64,000 nucleotides of DNA from Gerris lacustris (GCA_951217055.1 OX578286.1:6178033-6242032), one strand, 5' to 3'. Shown: positions 32,083-41,849, counted from the stretch's first letter. Made by a program: numbers and translations. The notes: generated by a model from the sequence alone, not told the origin.

Positions 32083-32199
32083 AAATATTTGGCTAGCAGA
32101 TAGTGGAGCATCTAGGCACATGACGTTTCACAGAGAATGGTTTAGCGATCTGAAGAAGATAGAAAGTGATATTGCCATACAAATAGGAGATAATTCTTT
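32083..32199 (+). repeat. 117-bp direct repeat, right copy
   Basis: Second copy of 30838-30954. It keeps the canonical His codon after DSGASR. Confidence 0.93.
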
Positions 32200-34372
32200 T
32201 GTTTATGCTGAAGGAGAAGGTACTGTCGAAGTTTTAGCTCTAGTAGACGGAAAGTGGGATAAGAAAACTTTGGAAAACACCTTGTACGTACCAAAAATCA
32301 AGAAAAATTTATTTTCAGTGGGAGCCATTTCTAAGAAAAATTTTACAACAGTGTTTAATAAAAATAAATTAGAAATCCATAAAAATGGAGAAGTAGTAGC
32401 ATGTGGAATTATGCAAATAAATCAGTGTTATAAAATGTTGTTCAAACCAAACCTTTGTCATCAAGGAAATGCCTCTACGGTTAACCCAGTCATGCTATGG
32501 CATGAAAGGCTGGGACATATCAACTTTCAATCTCTTAAAAAATTGGCAGACGCTGGAAAAGTTCCAGGACTGAAGATAAATTCTACTGATACATTTTTTT
32601 GTGAAGCTTGTCAGTTTGGAAAACTACATCGGAAATCCTACAAAGAAAACCTAAACAAAATAAGTTATAAGCCGGGTGAATATATAGTGTCAGATGTGTG
32701 CGGGAAAATGCCAGTGACGTCACTAGGCGGTGCTTCATACTTTGTTTTGTTTAAAGACGAATGTACTTCATATCGCCAAGTTTATTTTTTGAAACACAAA
32801 AGTGACGTGTATTCAAAGTTTTTAGAATTTGAGAAACTACTCGAACGGCAAACAGGTAACAAAATTAAGTTCTTTAAATCGGACAATGGAACTGAGTATC
32901 TCCCTCTCTCTGATCATTGTAAGAAATCCGGTATCATAATTGAAAAGTCAGCACCATATACACCACAGCAAAATGGTAAAGCTGAAAGAGATCTAAGAAC
33001 AATAGTAGAAAGTGCTCGAAGTATGCTCTGCAGTACTAACCTTCCACCAAATTTATGGGCAGAAGCAGTTAATGCTGCGGTATATACTTTAAATCGGCAC
33101 ACTTCAAAAACCGATGAGAAAACTCCTTATGAAAAATGGACTGGAAAACAAAATAATATAAACCACCTTAGAAAATTCGGTTCAGAAGCCTATGTCCATA
33201 TTCCAAAACAGTTTCGGACTAAATTCCAGAGAAAATCTAAGAAAACTTATTTAGTAGGCTATGAAGGCAACAGCCCGAACTACAGACTTTATGATCCTAC
33301 AACAAAACAAGTCAATATTTCTAAGGATGTTGTGTTTAATGAAGGTGTATCATGCAAAGACAGTAGTCACAATAACTACACTGTTATAGACTTTATATTA
33401 AGTGAAGAGGAGACAGAAAAAGAAGAAATAAAAGATGATGGAATGATTCTACGAGATAGAACAAATCTGAAACGTCCAGCCCGGTATAGAGAAGAAGAAT
33501 TTCAACTTTGTGCAGCAGAAGTAATGGAAGAACCTAAAACATACGAGGAAGCTGTATCTTCTCAAGAGAAAGAAAAATGGTTTGCAGCCATGAAAGAAGA
33601 AGAAATGGACTCTTTAGTCCAGAATAAAACCTGGAAATTAGTATCACTACCACCGGGACGGAAAACTATCGACTCTTCAGAAGAAATCGGTATCTGTCGA
33701 AAAAAGTCTTTACGCTGCGTCAAGGCTACACAAGAACAAATGTTTGAAGAGAAATGGAAATTAAAATACACATTTGAAGATAGCGAAAGAAATATTAGCA
33801 GAAAATGTGAGAAGGAAAAAAAGAAGCAGTTACAGCACTGCCATTGTATACCAAGTTGTAACGACAATAAGTACAATGTGACAGTGAGTAATGTTTTGTT
33901 ACTCAGTGAAGATTTGGCCGAAAGGACAAAGTTAATAAGAAGGCTTTACTCCAATAAAACAAAAAGGAATTCAAATGAGACTTATTTCAGGGAGAACATC
34001 GCATTGTTAGAGATTTACTTCGATAAGATGCAATTCACTCCATATGACAGAAAAGTTGTATTTACTTTCTCTGACTTAATTGTGAATACAGGAAGATTCG
34101 TAGGACTATTTTTAGTTTTTAGTATACTAAATTTGGCTGAAATTATTTACTTTATACTGCTGAAAGTTTTCTGCAATAGAAAGTATGATTCAACAGCAAC
34201 ATCAACACAAGAGCTACTTCTGATAAGACATACTAGTAACTGGGAACTAACCAAACAAATTGCAAGGCGACCAAAGAACACAGAAAACAAATCTGCGGAC
34301 ATCTTCACCAAACCTCTCACAAAAGACAAGTTTGAACGAAACAGGTCAGCCCTCTCCATTGTACAAGAGTAG
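32120..34372 (+). CDS. Chimeric copia integrase - DEG/ENaC channel C-terminus - copia C-terminus frame
   Basis: A 750-codon open frame; the ATG at 32120 is internal to the copia protease region, so this is the 3' part of a polyprotein. It shows GAG-pre-integrase (WHERLGHI with a C-x2-C pair, ~125-175) and an integrase core with DDE residues at about 192, 255 and 289 (SDVCG, SDNGTEY, NGKAERD). The linker ends at TWKLVSLPPGRKTI (33670), where RT would begin. Next come ~200 residues of a pickpocket-type channel with TM2 and tail. From about 34275 the copia end returns (ENKSADIFTKPLTKDKFE) and the stop precedes the purine tract. No RT and almost no RNase H remain. Both junctions preserve frame. 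Confidence 0.9.
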   Translation: MTFHREWFSDLKKIESDIAIQIGDNSFVYAEGEGTVEVLALVDGKWDKKTLENTLYVPKIKKNLFSVGAISKKNFTTVFNKNKLEIHKNGEVVACGIMQINQCYKMLFKPNLCHQGNASTVNPVMLWHERLGHINFQSLKKLADAGKVPGLKINSTDTFFCEACQFGKLHRKSYKENLNKISYKPGEYIVSDVCGKMPVTSLGGASYFVLFKDECTSYRQVYFLKHKSDVYSKFLEFEKLLERQTGNKIKFFKSDNGTEYLPLSDHCKKSGIIIEKSAPYTPQQNGKAERDLRTIVESARSMLCSTNLPPNLWAEAVNAAVYTLNRHTSKTDEKTPYEKWTGKQNNINHLRKFGSEAYVHIPKQFRTKFQRKSKKTYLVGYEGNSPNYRLYDPTTKQVNISKDVVFNEGVSCKDSSHNNYTVIDFILSEEETEKEEIKDDGMILRDRTNLKRPARYREEEFQLCAAEVMEEPKTYEEAVSSQEKEKWFAAMKEEEMDSLVQNKTWKLVSLPPGRKTIDSSEEIGICRKKSLRCVKATQEQMFEEKWKLKYTFEDSERNISRKCEKEKKKQLQHCHCIPSCNDNKYNVTVSNVLLLSEDLAERTKLIRRLYSNKTKRNSNETYFRENIALLEIYFDKMQFTPYDRKVVFTFSDLIVNTGRFVGLFLVFSILNLAEIIYFILLKVFCNRKYDSTATSTQELLLIRHTSNWELTKQIARRPKNTENKSADIFTKPLTKDKFERNRSALSIVQE
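33671..34270 (+). other. Captured DEG/ENaC (pickpocket-like) channel C-terminal fragment
   Basis: The frame carries family hallmarks in order: a Cys-rich extracellular end (SLRCVKATQ, then HCHCIPSCNDNKYNV, matching the C-x-C-L-P-S-C block), the pre-TM2 stretch (YFDKMQFTPYDRKVVFTFSD), and TM2 (GLFLVFSILNLAEIIYF, compare the family GLFLGxSxLSxxEIxYF), plus a short cytoplasmic tail. These channels are trimeric Na+ channels. TM1, finger and thumb are absent, so no channel can form. The Gly of the G-x-S selectivity filter is Val here. The fragment is continuous with no intron remnant, consistent with an mRNA source. It replaces the copia RT. Confidence 0.88.
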
Positions 34373-34386
34373 ACAAAGAGTGGGAG

Positions 34387-34532
34387 TGTTGACATAACTT
34401 TGTCAACTCTACACAAGTGGATGAAATCATTTTATATTTATATTATTATTTATTAATCAATGTTAATGTTCATATCACTCTTAAAATGCATTCTGTTATA
34501 TTTCAATATAATATTAAATACAATATTCAATA
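34387..34532 (+). repeat. copia-2 3' LTR
   Basis: Identical to 25075-25220; followed by target duplication GTAAC. Confidence 0.95.
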
Positions 34533-34537
34533 GTAAC

Positions 34538-34840
34538 CTAACCTCTCTGTGACTAGCCCGTATAACACAGTTCTATAAATCTGTGGAAATTCATTAAATA
34601 GCTCCAAAATTGTGAAACGTCGATTTTAACAAAATTTTTCACCAGTTTTCTGAAAGAGTTCGTCGGTGACTAATGATGGCCTACTACTTCTCTGTTCATC
34701 ATTTTTTCATCCACTTTTAAATAAACAAACCCATTCATGGAAAACTCCTTCACTCATAACACTTGATCCATACACGGCACAAAGTTCTCGATGAATAGCT
34801 GCTGCCGACTATTATTTTGCCGTAAAAAAAAACCTTGTAG
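34538..34840 (-). pseudogene. Mariner transposase N-terminal (helix-turn-helix) remnant
   Basis: Minus-strand translation gives LCAVYGSSVMSEGVFHEWVC, a stop, then SRPSLVTDELFQKTGEKF, a stop, then NRRFTILELFNEFPQIYRTV. This is the N-terminal DNA-binding region of mos1-type mariner transposases. Catalytic DDD sequence is absent. Confidence 0.88.
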
Positions 34841-35190
34841 CAGCTTGCACTTTGCATTTGGCGGGGTTTTCAATTGCAGTCCACATTTCAAGATGCTATA
34901 AAAAACCAAACTATAATAATAATAATAATCTCTTTATTGTAATTATATTGTACAAGTCGTAAAACTCTAGAAATGTGTACCATATACAAAAATACAATTT
35001 TTATAATAAAACAATTCTTAAAATAACATCATAATTTGCAATATAACTTGGTAACACGTACATTATTTAAAAATATATAAATTAATAATTAACTAATTAG
35101 TTACTAAAAATGCTAATCCTACTTTGAATCTATTTATCTTTATTATTTTTTTTTTTTGTTTGCTCTATTGAGAAACTCTTGGTGAGTATA

Positions 35191-35457
35191 CTAAGGGTTC
35201 TCAGAAAGAAATACCTTATTATACTTGTTGAAAGCTTTCTCTGGTAGCTCCTGAACATTCTTTTCGAGAGAATTAAAGTATTTAATGCCAAGAATGCTGT
35301 GACCAACCTGTGATTTGTTTAATCTGTGACGGGGAATGACCAGTCCGTCTTTATTTTTTGTATTGTAGCTGTGCGTCAAACTGTTCTTATCGTATAAATT
35401 AATATTAGTCCTTATGTATAATAGTGATTGATAAATAAAAAGGTTAATGACTGTCAT
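35191..35457 (-). pseudogene. LINE ORF2 C-terminal fragment
   Basis: 88 residues matching the region after RT in jockey/CR1-like elements (YNTKNKDGLVIPRHRLNKSQ, GIKYFNSLEKNVQELP). Confidence 0.85.
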
Positions 35458-35755
35458 AATTTGTAATTTTTTTTAAAATGTAGTATGCAAGTATCGTCAT
35501 GTTGTAACCCTAGTATAATTCTAATTATCTTTTTTTGAAGTAAAAGCAATTGATTAGTGTTAGTATGGCCCCACATTATTATACCGTAGCTTAGTCTACT
35601 TTGAACCACCGATTTGTAGACTGTGACCATAGTCTCTTCAGGTACTCTTGTTTTTTAATTTTCTATAAACATAAACATAAGAAGCTAATTTTGAAGTAAG
35701 GTTGTCTAAGTGCGGTTTCCAAGTCAGTTTGTCGTCGAGAGTCAGTCCTAGGAAT

Positions 35756-35989
35756 TTAATAGGTTCTTGCTTTGTGTTTGTTTTCACACTTAATAGAAGG
35801 CTTTGTGTTTTTTTCCATATTCATTTCATAATTATTATCAGAAAACCATTTACTTATTTTTTCTAATTTTATCTGACCTTGGTGACGGAGGAGCTTTTTA
35901 TCTTTATGCTCCATGGCTAAATTAGAGTCATCGGCGTAAGCTATTACTTCTAAAATAAATTCCAAGTCTGTTTCGATGTCAGTTTTCAA
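35756..35989 (-). pseudogene. LINE reverse transcriptase fragment
   Basis: Contains the YADD catalytic box and following helices; truncated at the 5' end by the insertion boundary. Confidence 0.85.
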
Positions 35990-36124
35990 CTAGCGTTTGT
36001 ACAACCTTCACTCGACCACGGCTTGATGCAGACTCTCCTGCCGTGTACGTCAGTGCAACATTAGCGCTACTCCCACTACTTACCGCACACTGGACAATCG
36101 GAGGTTACTTTCCGAAAAGCCCTC

Positions 36125-36364
36125 AAATATAGTTGTATAAACTATTTGGCAGGACTAAACCCGCAACTGCTTGTTGTGTTACAGATTATTTATTTTTTAC
36201 TGTTTTTAAAAGTCTCTAGATATGTAAAGTTTGGACATTTGCTCTCTACATTTAACATATTTTTATAACTCTGAATTTATTAAATCATTAATTAGTTAGT
36301 TATTTCAACAAAGTTTAGATCAAAACTGTTCTTCCTTAATTTTTTTTCCAAATAAGTATTAATA
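36125..36364. other. Intergenic, AT-rich
   Basis: Nothing recognisable. Confidence 0.6.
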
Positions 36365-36728
36365 GTCCAGAAGATAGCATGCAAAAAAGTGTCTGACTAA
36401 CATCTAGTTATTAATCTTTATGTTAGTTATTCAAATATTACTTCAAATCAAAGTGGTCACCTATCAAGTGACAAACTAACATCAACTTAATTATTGGTCT
36501 ACTAACTAATTTTGTACTCAGGATCATGAAAATCACATTGTCCATCATAATGGGCAGGACATGACCGCTCTCCACCAGTTTGTTTTTTTCAAATGCCTAT
36601 TGCCAAGCTATGTTCGGCAGACGAACTTAGCCGACCACATATTCTTAAAAGTCACTAAAAGATTTACTTTTACATAAAATTCTAGCTTGATGTTAGACAG
36701 ATACTTTGTTGCATGCTATCTCATAGAC
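36365..36728. mobile_element. Foldback MITE (GTCCAGRAGATAGC family), internally deleted
   Basis: TA|GTCCAGAAGATAGCATGCAA at the left; inverted GCTATCTCATAGAC|TA at the right. The body matches 39740-40000. Confidence 0.8.
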
Positions 36729-37130
36729 TATAATAATTATATAGGTATTTATATTTATTTAATAATCTTTTATCTTTTGCAATGTGAACTATGCGGTATT
36801 TCCTTATATGATCTGAGTTATAATATCTGTGATAGGGTTATTATATTGTTGTATTGAGTGTGCTTGTAATAACTAATGAAGAAAGACTTATTTTTAATGT
36901 ATATATTTTCAATTTTTTGTTATTTATTTTTTAAAAATAAAACAATTCCCTTTTTTTTTGAGGAAATTTTTTTTGGGAAATTTCCTGTATTGAAATAAAA
37001 AATAGAAAACCTTTGATTATTTCATGATGTCAGAAATGCTCAACAGATTAAGAAGAGGTTGTCTCTTGTCTAAAGAGTATACTATTATGAAGAAATAGAA
37101 TAACGCTGTCCCTCGTGATAATTATCCATC
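36729..37130. other. AT-rich intergenic DNA
   Basis: T and A runs; no feature supported. Confidence 0.6.
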
Positions 37131-37205
37131 GCCATAATTCCCCTCGTGATAATTATCTCCCTCGACTGCGCCTCAGGAGCTAATTATCGCGGGGGGAATT
37201 ATAGC
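37131..37205. repeat. Hairpin with GACTGCGCCTCAGGAG loop region
   Basis: ATAATTCCCCTCGTGATAAT is mirrored by TAATTATCGCGGGGGGAATT. Core related to the GAGGCGCAGCCGAG hairpins at 12.0 and 41.8 kb. Confidence 0.65.
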
Positions 37206-37235
37206 ACTTTACTCTCGAGGTATATACAATATTTT

Positions 37236-37640
37236 ATCTCCAGTAGGGAGAAAATACACATTTTCATTCATTGCACAATTTTTATATACTTATTACTTTA
37301 ATAAATAACAATAATTGTTAGCACTTTTAATAGCAGATATAAGAGATTCAAAATTAAAAACAAATAAGATTTGGAATTAAACTCAAATAGAAGGTTATTT
37401 AGATGCAGGTTTAAACAATGATAAGCAAGGTCGAAAAAGCAGTGTCGCCAACCTGGTTTCAATAACTTCACTGCATTAGCCATTCATTCTCTACTATTTA
37501 TAAAATAATTAAGTTGGCAATCCTTCTTTTTCTCCCTGGTTTTACTTTTTCTCCCTACTTTTTGAGTTCAGGGGAGAAATGACATACTTTAGTCCCTCTA
37601 AACTAATCCAAAATCATAACATTTTCTCCCTATTGGAGAT
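37236..37640. mobile_element. MITE with ATCTCCAGTAGGGAGAAAAT ends
   Basis: Left ATCTCCAGTAGGGAGAAAAT, right inverted ATTTTCTCCCTATTGGAGAT. TTTTTCTCCCT occurs again twice inside. A second copy, truncated at its left, is at 41850-42175. Confidence 0.8.
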
Positions 37641-37769
37641 CAAATTATTAATTTAACCAAGTAACTCTAGGATGAAGAAATACTTAAGCAATTAGACTAC
37701 TTATTTGGGCACTGTTTTCTGACCTCGTATTGGGTTAAGCCTATTCATACTCCAATGTTCCGCCTAAGA

Positions 37770-37900
37770 GAATAAAGAGTGATCAATATTGAGCTATGTA
37801 AATCAAATTGCCTTAGCATGGAATTGAACCAATGACCTCAACCTTGATTTACAAATGGTCAAGCAGAAGTGACTCCAGTTGTAGTACTAATTTAATTTTA
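37770..37900 (-). repeat. Possible degraded tRNA-derived SINE
   Basis: On the minus strand a B-box-like GGTTCAATTCC follows GTTGAGGTCATT. The A box is not convincing. Confidence 0.3.
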
Positions 37901-38249
37901 ATTCAATTTGTTAAATTTACTTCGTATTTAAATAAATAAAAATAAGATTACTACTTTGGCCTATCTAATTAAAAACAACAAAAAATCTTCTCTTACTTCT
38001 TTGAACCTGTTAAGTTCCTACTATTCAATAGGCCATAAGTTCCTGGTAGAGGTTTTTCATAGCATTGAAAGTTTATTTTGACACCTTAGTAAAACTGAAG
38101 AATGACTCAAATGCATTTGTAAGAGTGTGACATTATAAAGTTAGTGATTACTTTTTTCTTTTTTTTTTCAAGAGAGACTTTGTAAAAGTAACATTCATTA
38201 GGTACAAAATTAATTCTGCTACCAAAAGACCAAATTGACATAGGTTATT

Positions 38250-38770
38250 CTACAGTGGTTCACTGTTAATACATTTATCTACGATTGATACAAAATATAA
38301 ACATTGTATCTCTGTTTAAATGCGTAGAAAGTGATTCTTTACGTACTTGTATTCATTGAGCATGCGCGTTTCAAAATTCCTCTTTTTTTCCGCCCTAGTG
38401 CGGTAAAAAAGAAGAACTCCTCACCTTAACGTACGTTTAGCAAGTTTGTTTACATTTAACAAAACTAATTTGCTGTTTTTTTAATTAAAGTAACTGTATC
38501 GTGTTTGTAGTGAAAAACAATGAGTGATTTAAGTGATTATGATGAAAATTTGGAGAATAATACGCCTCCCGAAATAATTAATTCGGCACAAAATACAACT
38601 AATGAATTAATGTTATTTTTATCAAAAGGGAAATACGAACTTACTTACAGGAAGTTTATTCATTTATTCATTCGCTATCGCTCGGGTGCAAACTCCACAC
38701 TCGCATGCAAAATGCTACTTTCCGCACTAGACTTGTAATGTACTATTACACATTGTAAGAGTGAAGGAGT
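38250..38770 (+). mobile_element. Crypton-like element remnant
   Basis: It shares upstream sequence (ATCTACGATTGATACAAAAT, CATGCGC, GCGGTAAAGAAGA-type hairpin), start codon and 3' block (CTCGGGTGCAAACTCCACAC) with an inverted copy at 45945-46515. Confidence 0.6.
38520..38738 (+). pseudogene. Crypton-like N-terminal ORF remnant, 72 codons
   Basis: It reads MSDLSDYDENLENNTPPEII then NSAQNTTNELMLFLSKGKYE and LTYRKFI. The K-YE-x-TY-x-KF pattern resembles the start of the core-binding domain in Crypton-type tyrosine recombinases. It then runs into non-homologous residues and stops. The relative at 46.2 kb (minus) begins MNESSGFDENVENNTPPEII and stops after 30 codons. No catalytic RHRY part exists. 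Confidence 0.45.
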
Positions 38771-39131
38771 AGTACGGTAATAGTTAATTATGTAACTAGG
38801 CATTAAACTGGAATTTTACTGACAAGTGTTTGAGATTGCTTTCAAGCCGGAGGCGAGGACAGGCTATGAAAATTAACTACCGTGGCGAAGCCGAGGCAGG
38901 TAATGAATACACGAGGCAGAAATGTTTCCTTTGCTGCCTTGTTGCATACAATATTTTATCTACTCACTCTATATAGATAAAAAAATGGAAGCTTAGGTAA
39001 ACATATTAATGCATTAATAGTAAACATGGTAAACACTGTACTTTTCCTGCCTAAGCAGAGAAATAATTCCCTGTCTGTTTCAATTACTTTCCTGACTCTT
39101 TCCTGTTAAATGTAAGCTTTCCTTTTTACTG

Positions 39132-39362
39132 CAGTAGTATGCGTGTTATGAGTTGTGACTTTTTGACACTCAGGTTGGCCAACCTAAATGAGGAATAAAA
39201 TAAAGCCACTAGGCCTGTGGAAGGGGTGGGGCCAGTGACATTTTTGTTTGTCTAGTTGGCACGACCTTCTAGAATTCAAAATCCTGACCTCTCATTGGCT
39301 CCCCACCCTAATTTTTCGGATTTTCCCGCGCTGTCAAGTCACAACTCATAACGCGCAAACTG
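39132..39362. mobile_element. MITE related to 5135-5407
   Basis: Ends CAGTAGTATGCGTGTTATGA and inverted CATAACGCGCAAACTG. Internal GGCCAACC, AAATAAAGCCACTAGG and CCCGCGCTGTCAA blocks are shared with the 5.1-kb element. Confidence 0.75.
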
Positions 39363-39419
39363 TAATCTGTAATTGTAAGTGTTGTTTTTTATTCGTGAAT
39401 GTACGCTTATGCTTTTATA

Positions 39420-40000
39420 GTCCAGGAGATAGCGTGCAAAAAAGTGTCTGACTAACATCAAGCTGAAATTTTGCGTATAAGTAAATGTTTTGGGGCCTTT
39501 TAAGAATATGTGGTCGGCTAAATTGGTCTGCGGGACATATCTTGATCTTGGCAATGGGCATTTTAATAAAACAAACCGGTGGAGAGCGGCCATGTCCCGC
39601 CCTTTTTAGTGGACAATATGATTTTCATGATCCTGAGTATGAACACAGTTAGTAAACCAATAATCATGTTGATGGCAGTTAATCACTTAATAGGTTAGTT
39701 AGTCAAATATTACTCCAAATCAAAGTGTTCCCTTATCAAGGGACCAACTGCCATCAACTTGATTTTCGGTCTACTAACTAGTTTAGTACTCAGGATCATG
39801 AAAATCACATTGTCCACCAAAAAGGGCGGGACATGGCCGCTCTCCACCGGTATGTTTTTTTCAAATGCCTATTGCCAAGCTATGTCCCGCAGACCATCTT
39901 AGCCGACCACATATTCTTAAAAGGCACCAAAACATTTACTAATAAACAAAATTCTAGCTTGATGTTAGTCAGACACTTTTTTGCACGCTATCTCCTGGAC
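39420..40000. mobile_element. Foldback MITE (GTCCAGGAGATAGC family), complete
   Basis: TA|GTCCAGGAGATAGCGTGC at the left and the inverted match ending GGAC|TA at the right. Arms of ~270 bp are nearly identical (GCCGACCACATATTCTTAAA, GGGCGGGACATGGCCGCTCT). Confidence 0.88.
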
Positions 40001-40224
40001 TATTACTTTTATTTAAGCGTGATTTATTGTAAAATACGTAATTATTTCTCATTAAAGAATATATTAATTACTATTTTATGCAGTTCTTAATTTGTGAGTT
40101 CTTTTACTTGATAATATTTATGCCAAATTTATGTTCAGAGTCTTTCTTCATTAGTATATCTTATTTTTATTATTTATTGTTGTTGATAACGGTTTATATC
40201 TAAGTATGTACAGTTTAATATAAC

Positions 40225-40225
<1 letters not shown>

Positions 40226-40281
<56 letters not shown>
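40226..40281. repeat. (TA)n microsatellite
   Basis: About 28 TA units. The Tyr-Ile ORF across it is an artefact. Confidence 0.95.
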
Positions 40282-40285
<4 letters not shown>

Positions 40286-41529
40286 ATCATGTAAAAGATT
40301 GAAAATCAGACATATACCTGTATATAGGAAGTAAGATTTCACGTCAGTTAAATTTTGTTTACCACCTCTATGTTCATATTATGTATTATTATATAAGTAT
40401 ATAAATATAAAAATAAATAAAATATTAGATGTAAAGAAAATTTAAGTATAAAATAATTATTACATAAATTGTAAATATAGGTAAAATGTGGTATCAGATA
40501 TAAATATATAAATATTGTAAAAATAAAATAAATAAATAAAAATAATGAAATAATAAAAAAAAATATGTGGCAATAATTGTTTTTTTTTCGTTATTTACTC
40601 TTTTTATTGGTTCGTTGGTAAAACCAAAAAATAGATACCCATATAGTTTCGTTCCTGTGTCTGTCTGTCTGTCACTCTGTACGGTTCCAATAACTTTTGA
40701 ATCAAAAGATATAAAAACATGAAACTTTGCAGGATTAATGATCGCTTAGGCAAATAGTTAGTTTAAGATGAATCGCCAACAAACTCAAACCAAAACAAGT
40801 CGTGCTCCAGTGTTGCCACTTCTTACTAGAGATTAATTATTCAAAGACCTACAATTCAAATCCTTTTTCAGTTTATAATTTTTTAACTTTTAAAAAAATA
40901 ATAATATTATTAATACATTAATAGTATAAAAATGTATACTTGAACACTGCTGTGGTTAAAGGAGGTTAGAGGTGGCTTTAAATCTCTGCCTGGCACGTAC
41001 AATATGAATTTTCCCAATGTTTTTCAATGAAATAGATATTATGAGTATGTTTTTTTTTGTTGATACTTATTATCACACTATTCTATAAACAATATATTTG
41101 ATCCTCTCCTTCCATATTCCATACCTGTAACATGTTTACCAACTGTCTAGCTAAATAAATTGAAACACAACTTTAAACCCCCAAACCATCTATTTCTTCA
41201 CCCTTATCAGTTTTAAGGGACGTTTAGTTCTTCCCTTATCTATTATCTGTTTGGATGTCATCTTAAGACGAAGGGATATCAACCCCTTGTGTGTACTTCC
41301 GTTCTGTTTCATCCCTTCCCGGCTACAGCCCTTTTTTTTGGTGTTATCTAAGGTTCAGGAAGATATTATTAGAAAAAGTGTCGTTGGATGACACATTAGT
41401 GAGTACTATCTTATATCATGGTTTTTTTTCGGAGGTATGGAAAGGTCATGAACTTAACTTGAGACGACTTGAGGAGTGATTGAAATGATATTATGACCAG
41501 TTAAAACAATAGTTATTTATGCACCTAGG
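40282..41529. other. Intergenic with degraded repeats
   Basis: (TCTG)n at 40655-40675 sits in a remnant of the GACA-core superfamily. Otherwise AT-rich with no gene. Confidence 0.55.
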
Positions 41530-41690
41530 TGTTGGCAAGCCTGATTCACTACTCCCAGGAAGCGCAGGTCCGAGGGTATATAAGCCCGCGGCTTGTCATT
41601 ATATTTGTCAGTTCTATTTGAAAATATTACTTGACGTTCTTAATTAAAGTGTTTTATTGAACAATAGGTTATGGGCCCAGCACGCTTCCA
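41530..41690 (+). mobile_element. copia 5' LTR with primer-binding site, rest deleted
   Basis: 137-bp LTR (TGTTGGCAAGCC to TGAACAATA) with a TATATAAG box at 41577, followed exactly by GGTTATGGGCCCAGCACGC. That is the perfect complement of the anticodon-arm half of initiator tRNA-Met, as in Drosophila copia. The element breaks off after about 10 more bases into an ATT repeat. Confidence 0.85.
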
Positions 41691-41849
41691 TTGCTCATTA
41701 TTATTATTATTATTATATTATATTATTATTATTACATTATTATATAAAACAAAGTAATGTAAGCCATTATTCCCTGAGCAAATATGTTGGTTCTTGAGGT
41801 GAAGCCCAAGGAACCATGGTCCCTAAATCCTGATATAATTATAAATATA

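Larger units (their letters stand above)
25075..34532 (+). mobile_element. Ty1/copia-type retrotransposon copia-2, chimeric, interrupted by copia-1
   Basis: Two identical 146-bp LTRs (TGTTGACATAAC to ATTCAATA) are flanked by perfect 5-bp target duplications GTAAC (25070-25074, 34533-34537). A primer-binding site follows the 5' LTR and a purine tract (AAAGAGTGGGAG) precedes the 3' LTR. Gag is split in its fourth codon by copia-1. The pol region carries an antisense insert (30955-32082) and a channel-gene fragment (33671 to ~34270) in place of reverse transcriptase. LTR identity indicates recent insertion. It lacks RT, so it must have been mobilised in trans or acquired the fragment during its last reverse transcription. 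Confidence 0.93.
34914..35992 (-). mobile_element. 5'-truncated non-LTR retrotransposon (jockey/CR1-like)
   Basis: The 3' end lies left: on the minus strand it finishes CAATAAAGAGATTATTATTA, an AATAAA with a (TTA)n tail. The minus frame at 35756-35989 carries the RT box IAYADDSNLAM...KISKWFSDN. The frame at 35191-35457 carries the common C-terminal block SYNTKNKDGLVIPRHRLNKS followed by GIKYFNSL. Stops and shifts separate them. It splits the right arm of the mariner foldback; the short AACT-like flank duplication is uncertain. Confidence 0.88.
24814..36124 (-). mobile_element. Foldback mariner-like element hosting the nested stack
   Basis: The ends GAGGGCCGTTCTGAAAGTAA and (inverted) GAGGGCTTTTCGGAAAGTAA are mariner-type. 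Each is followed by matching ~250-bp arms (GTAGTGGGAGTAGC, ATCAAGCCGTG, CCCCGCCAAATGCAAAGTGC). The transposase N-terminal remnant lies in the right arm on the minus strand. Removing the copia stack (25075-34532) and the LINE (34914-35992) leaves under 1 kb. TA target duplication is not clear. Confidence 0.8.
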
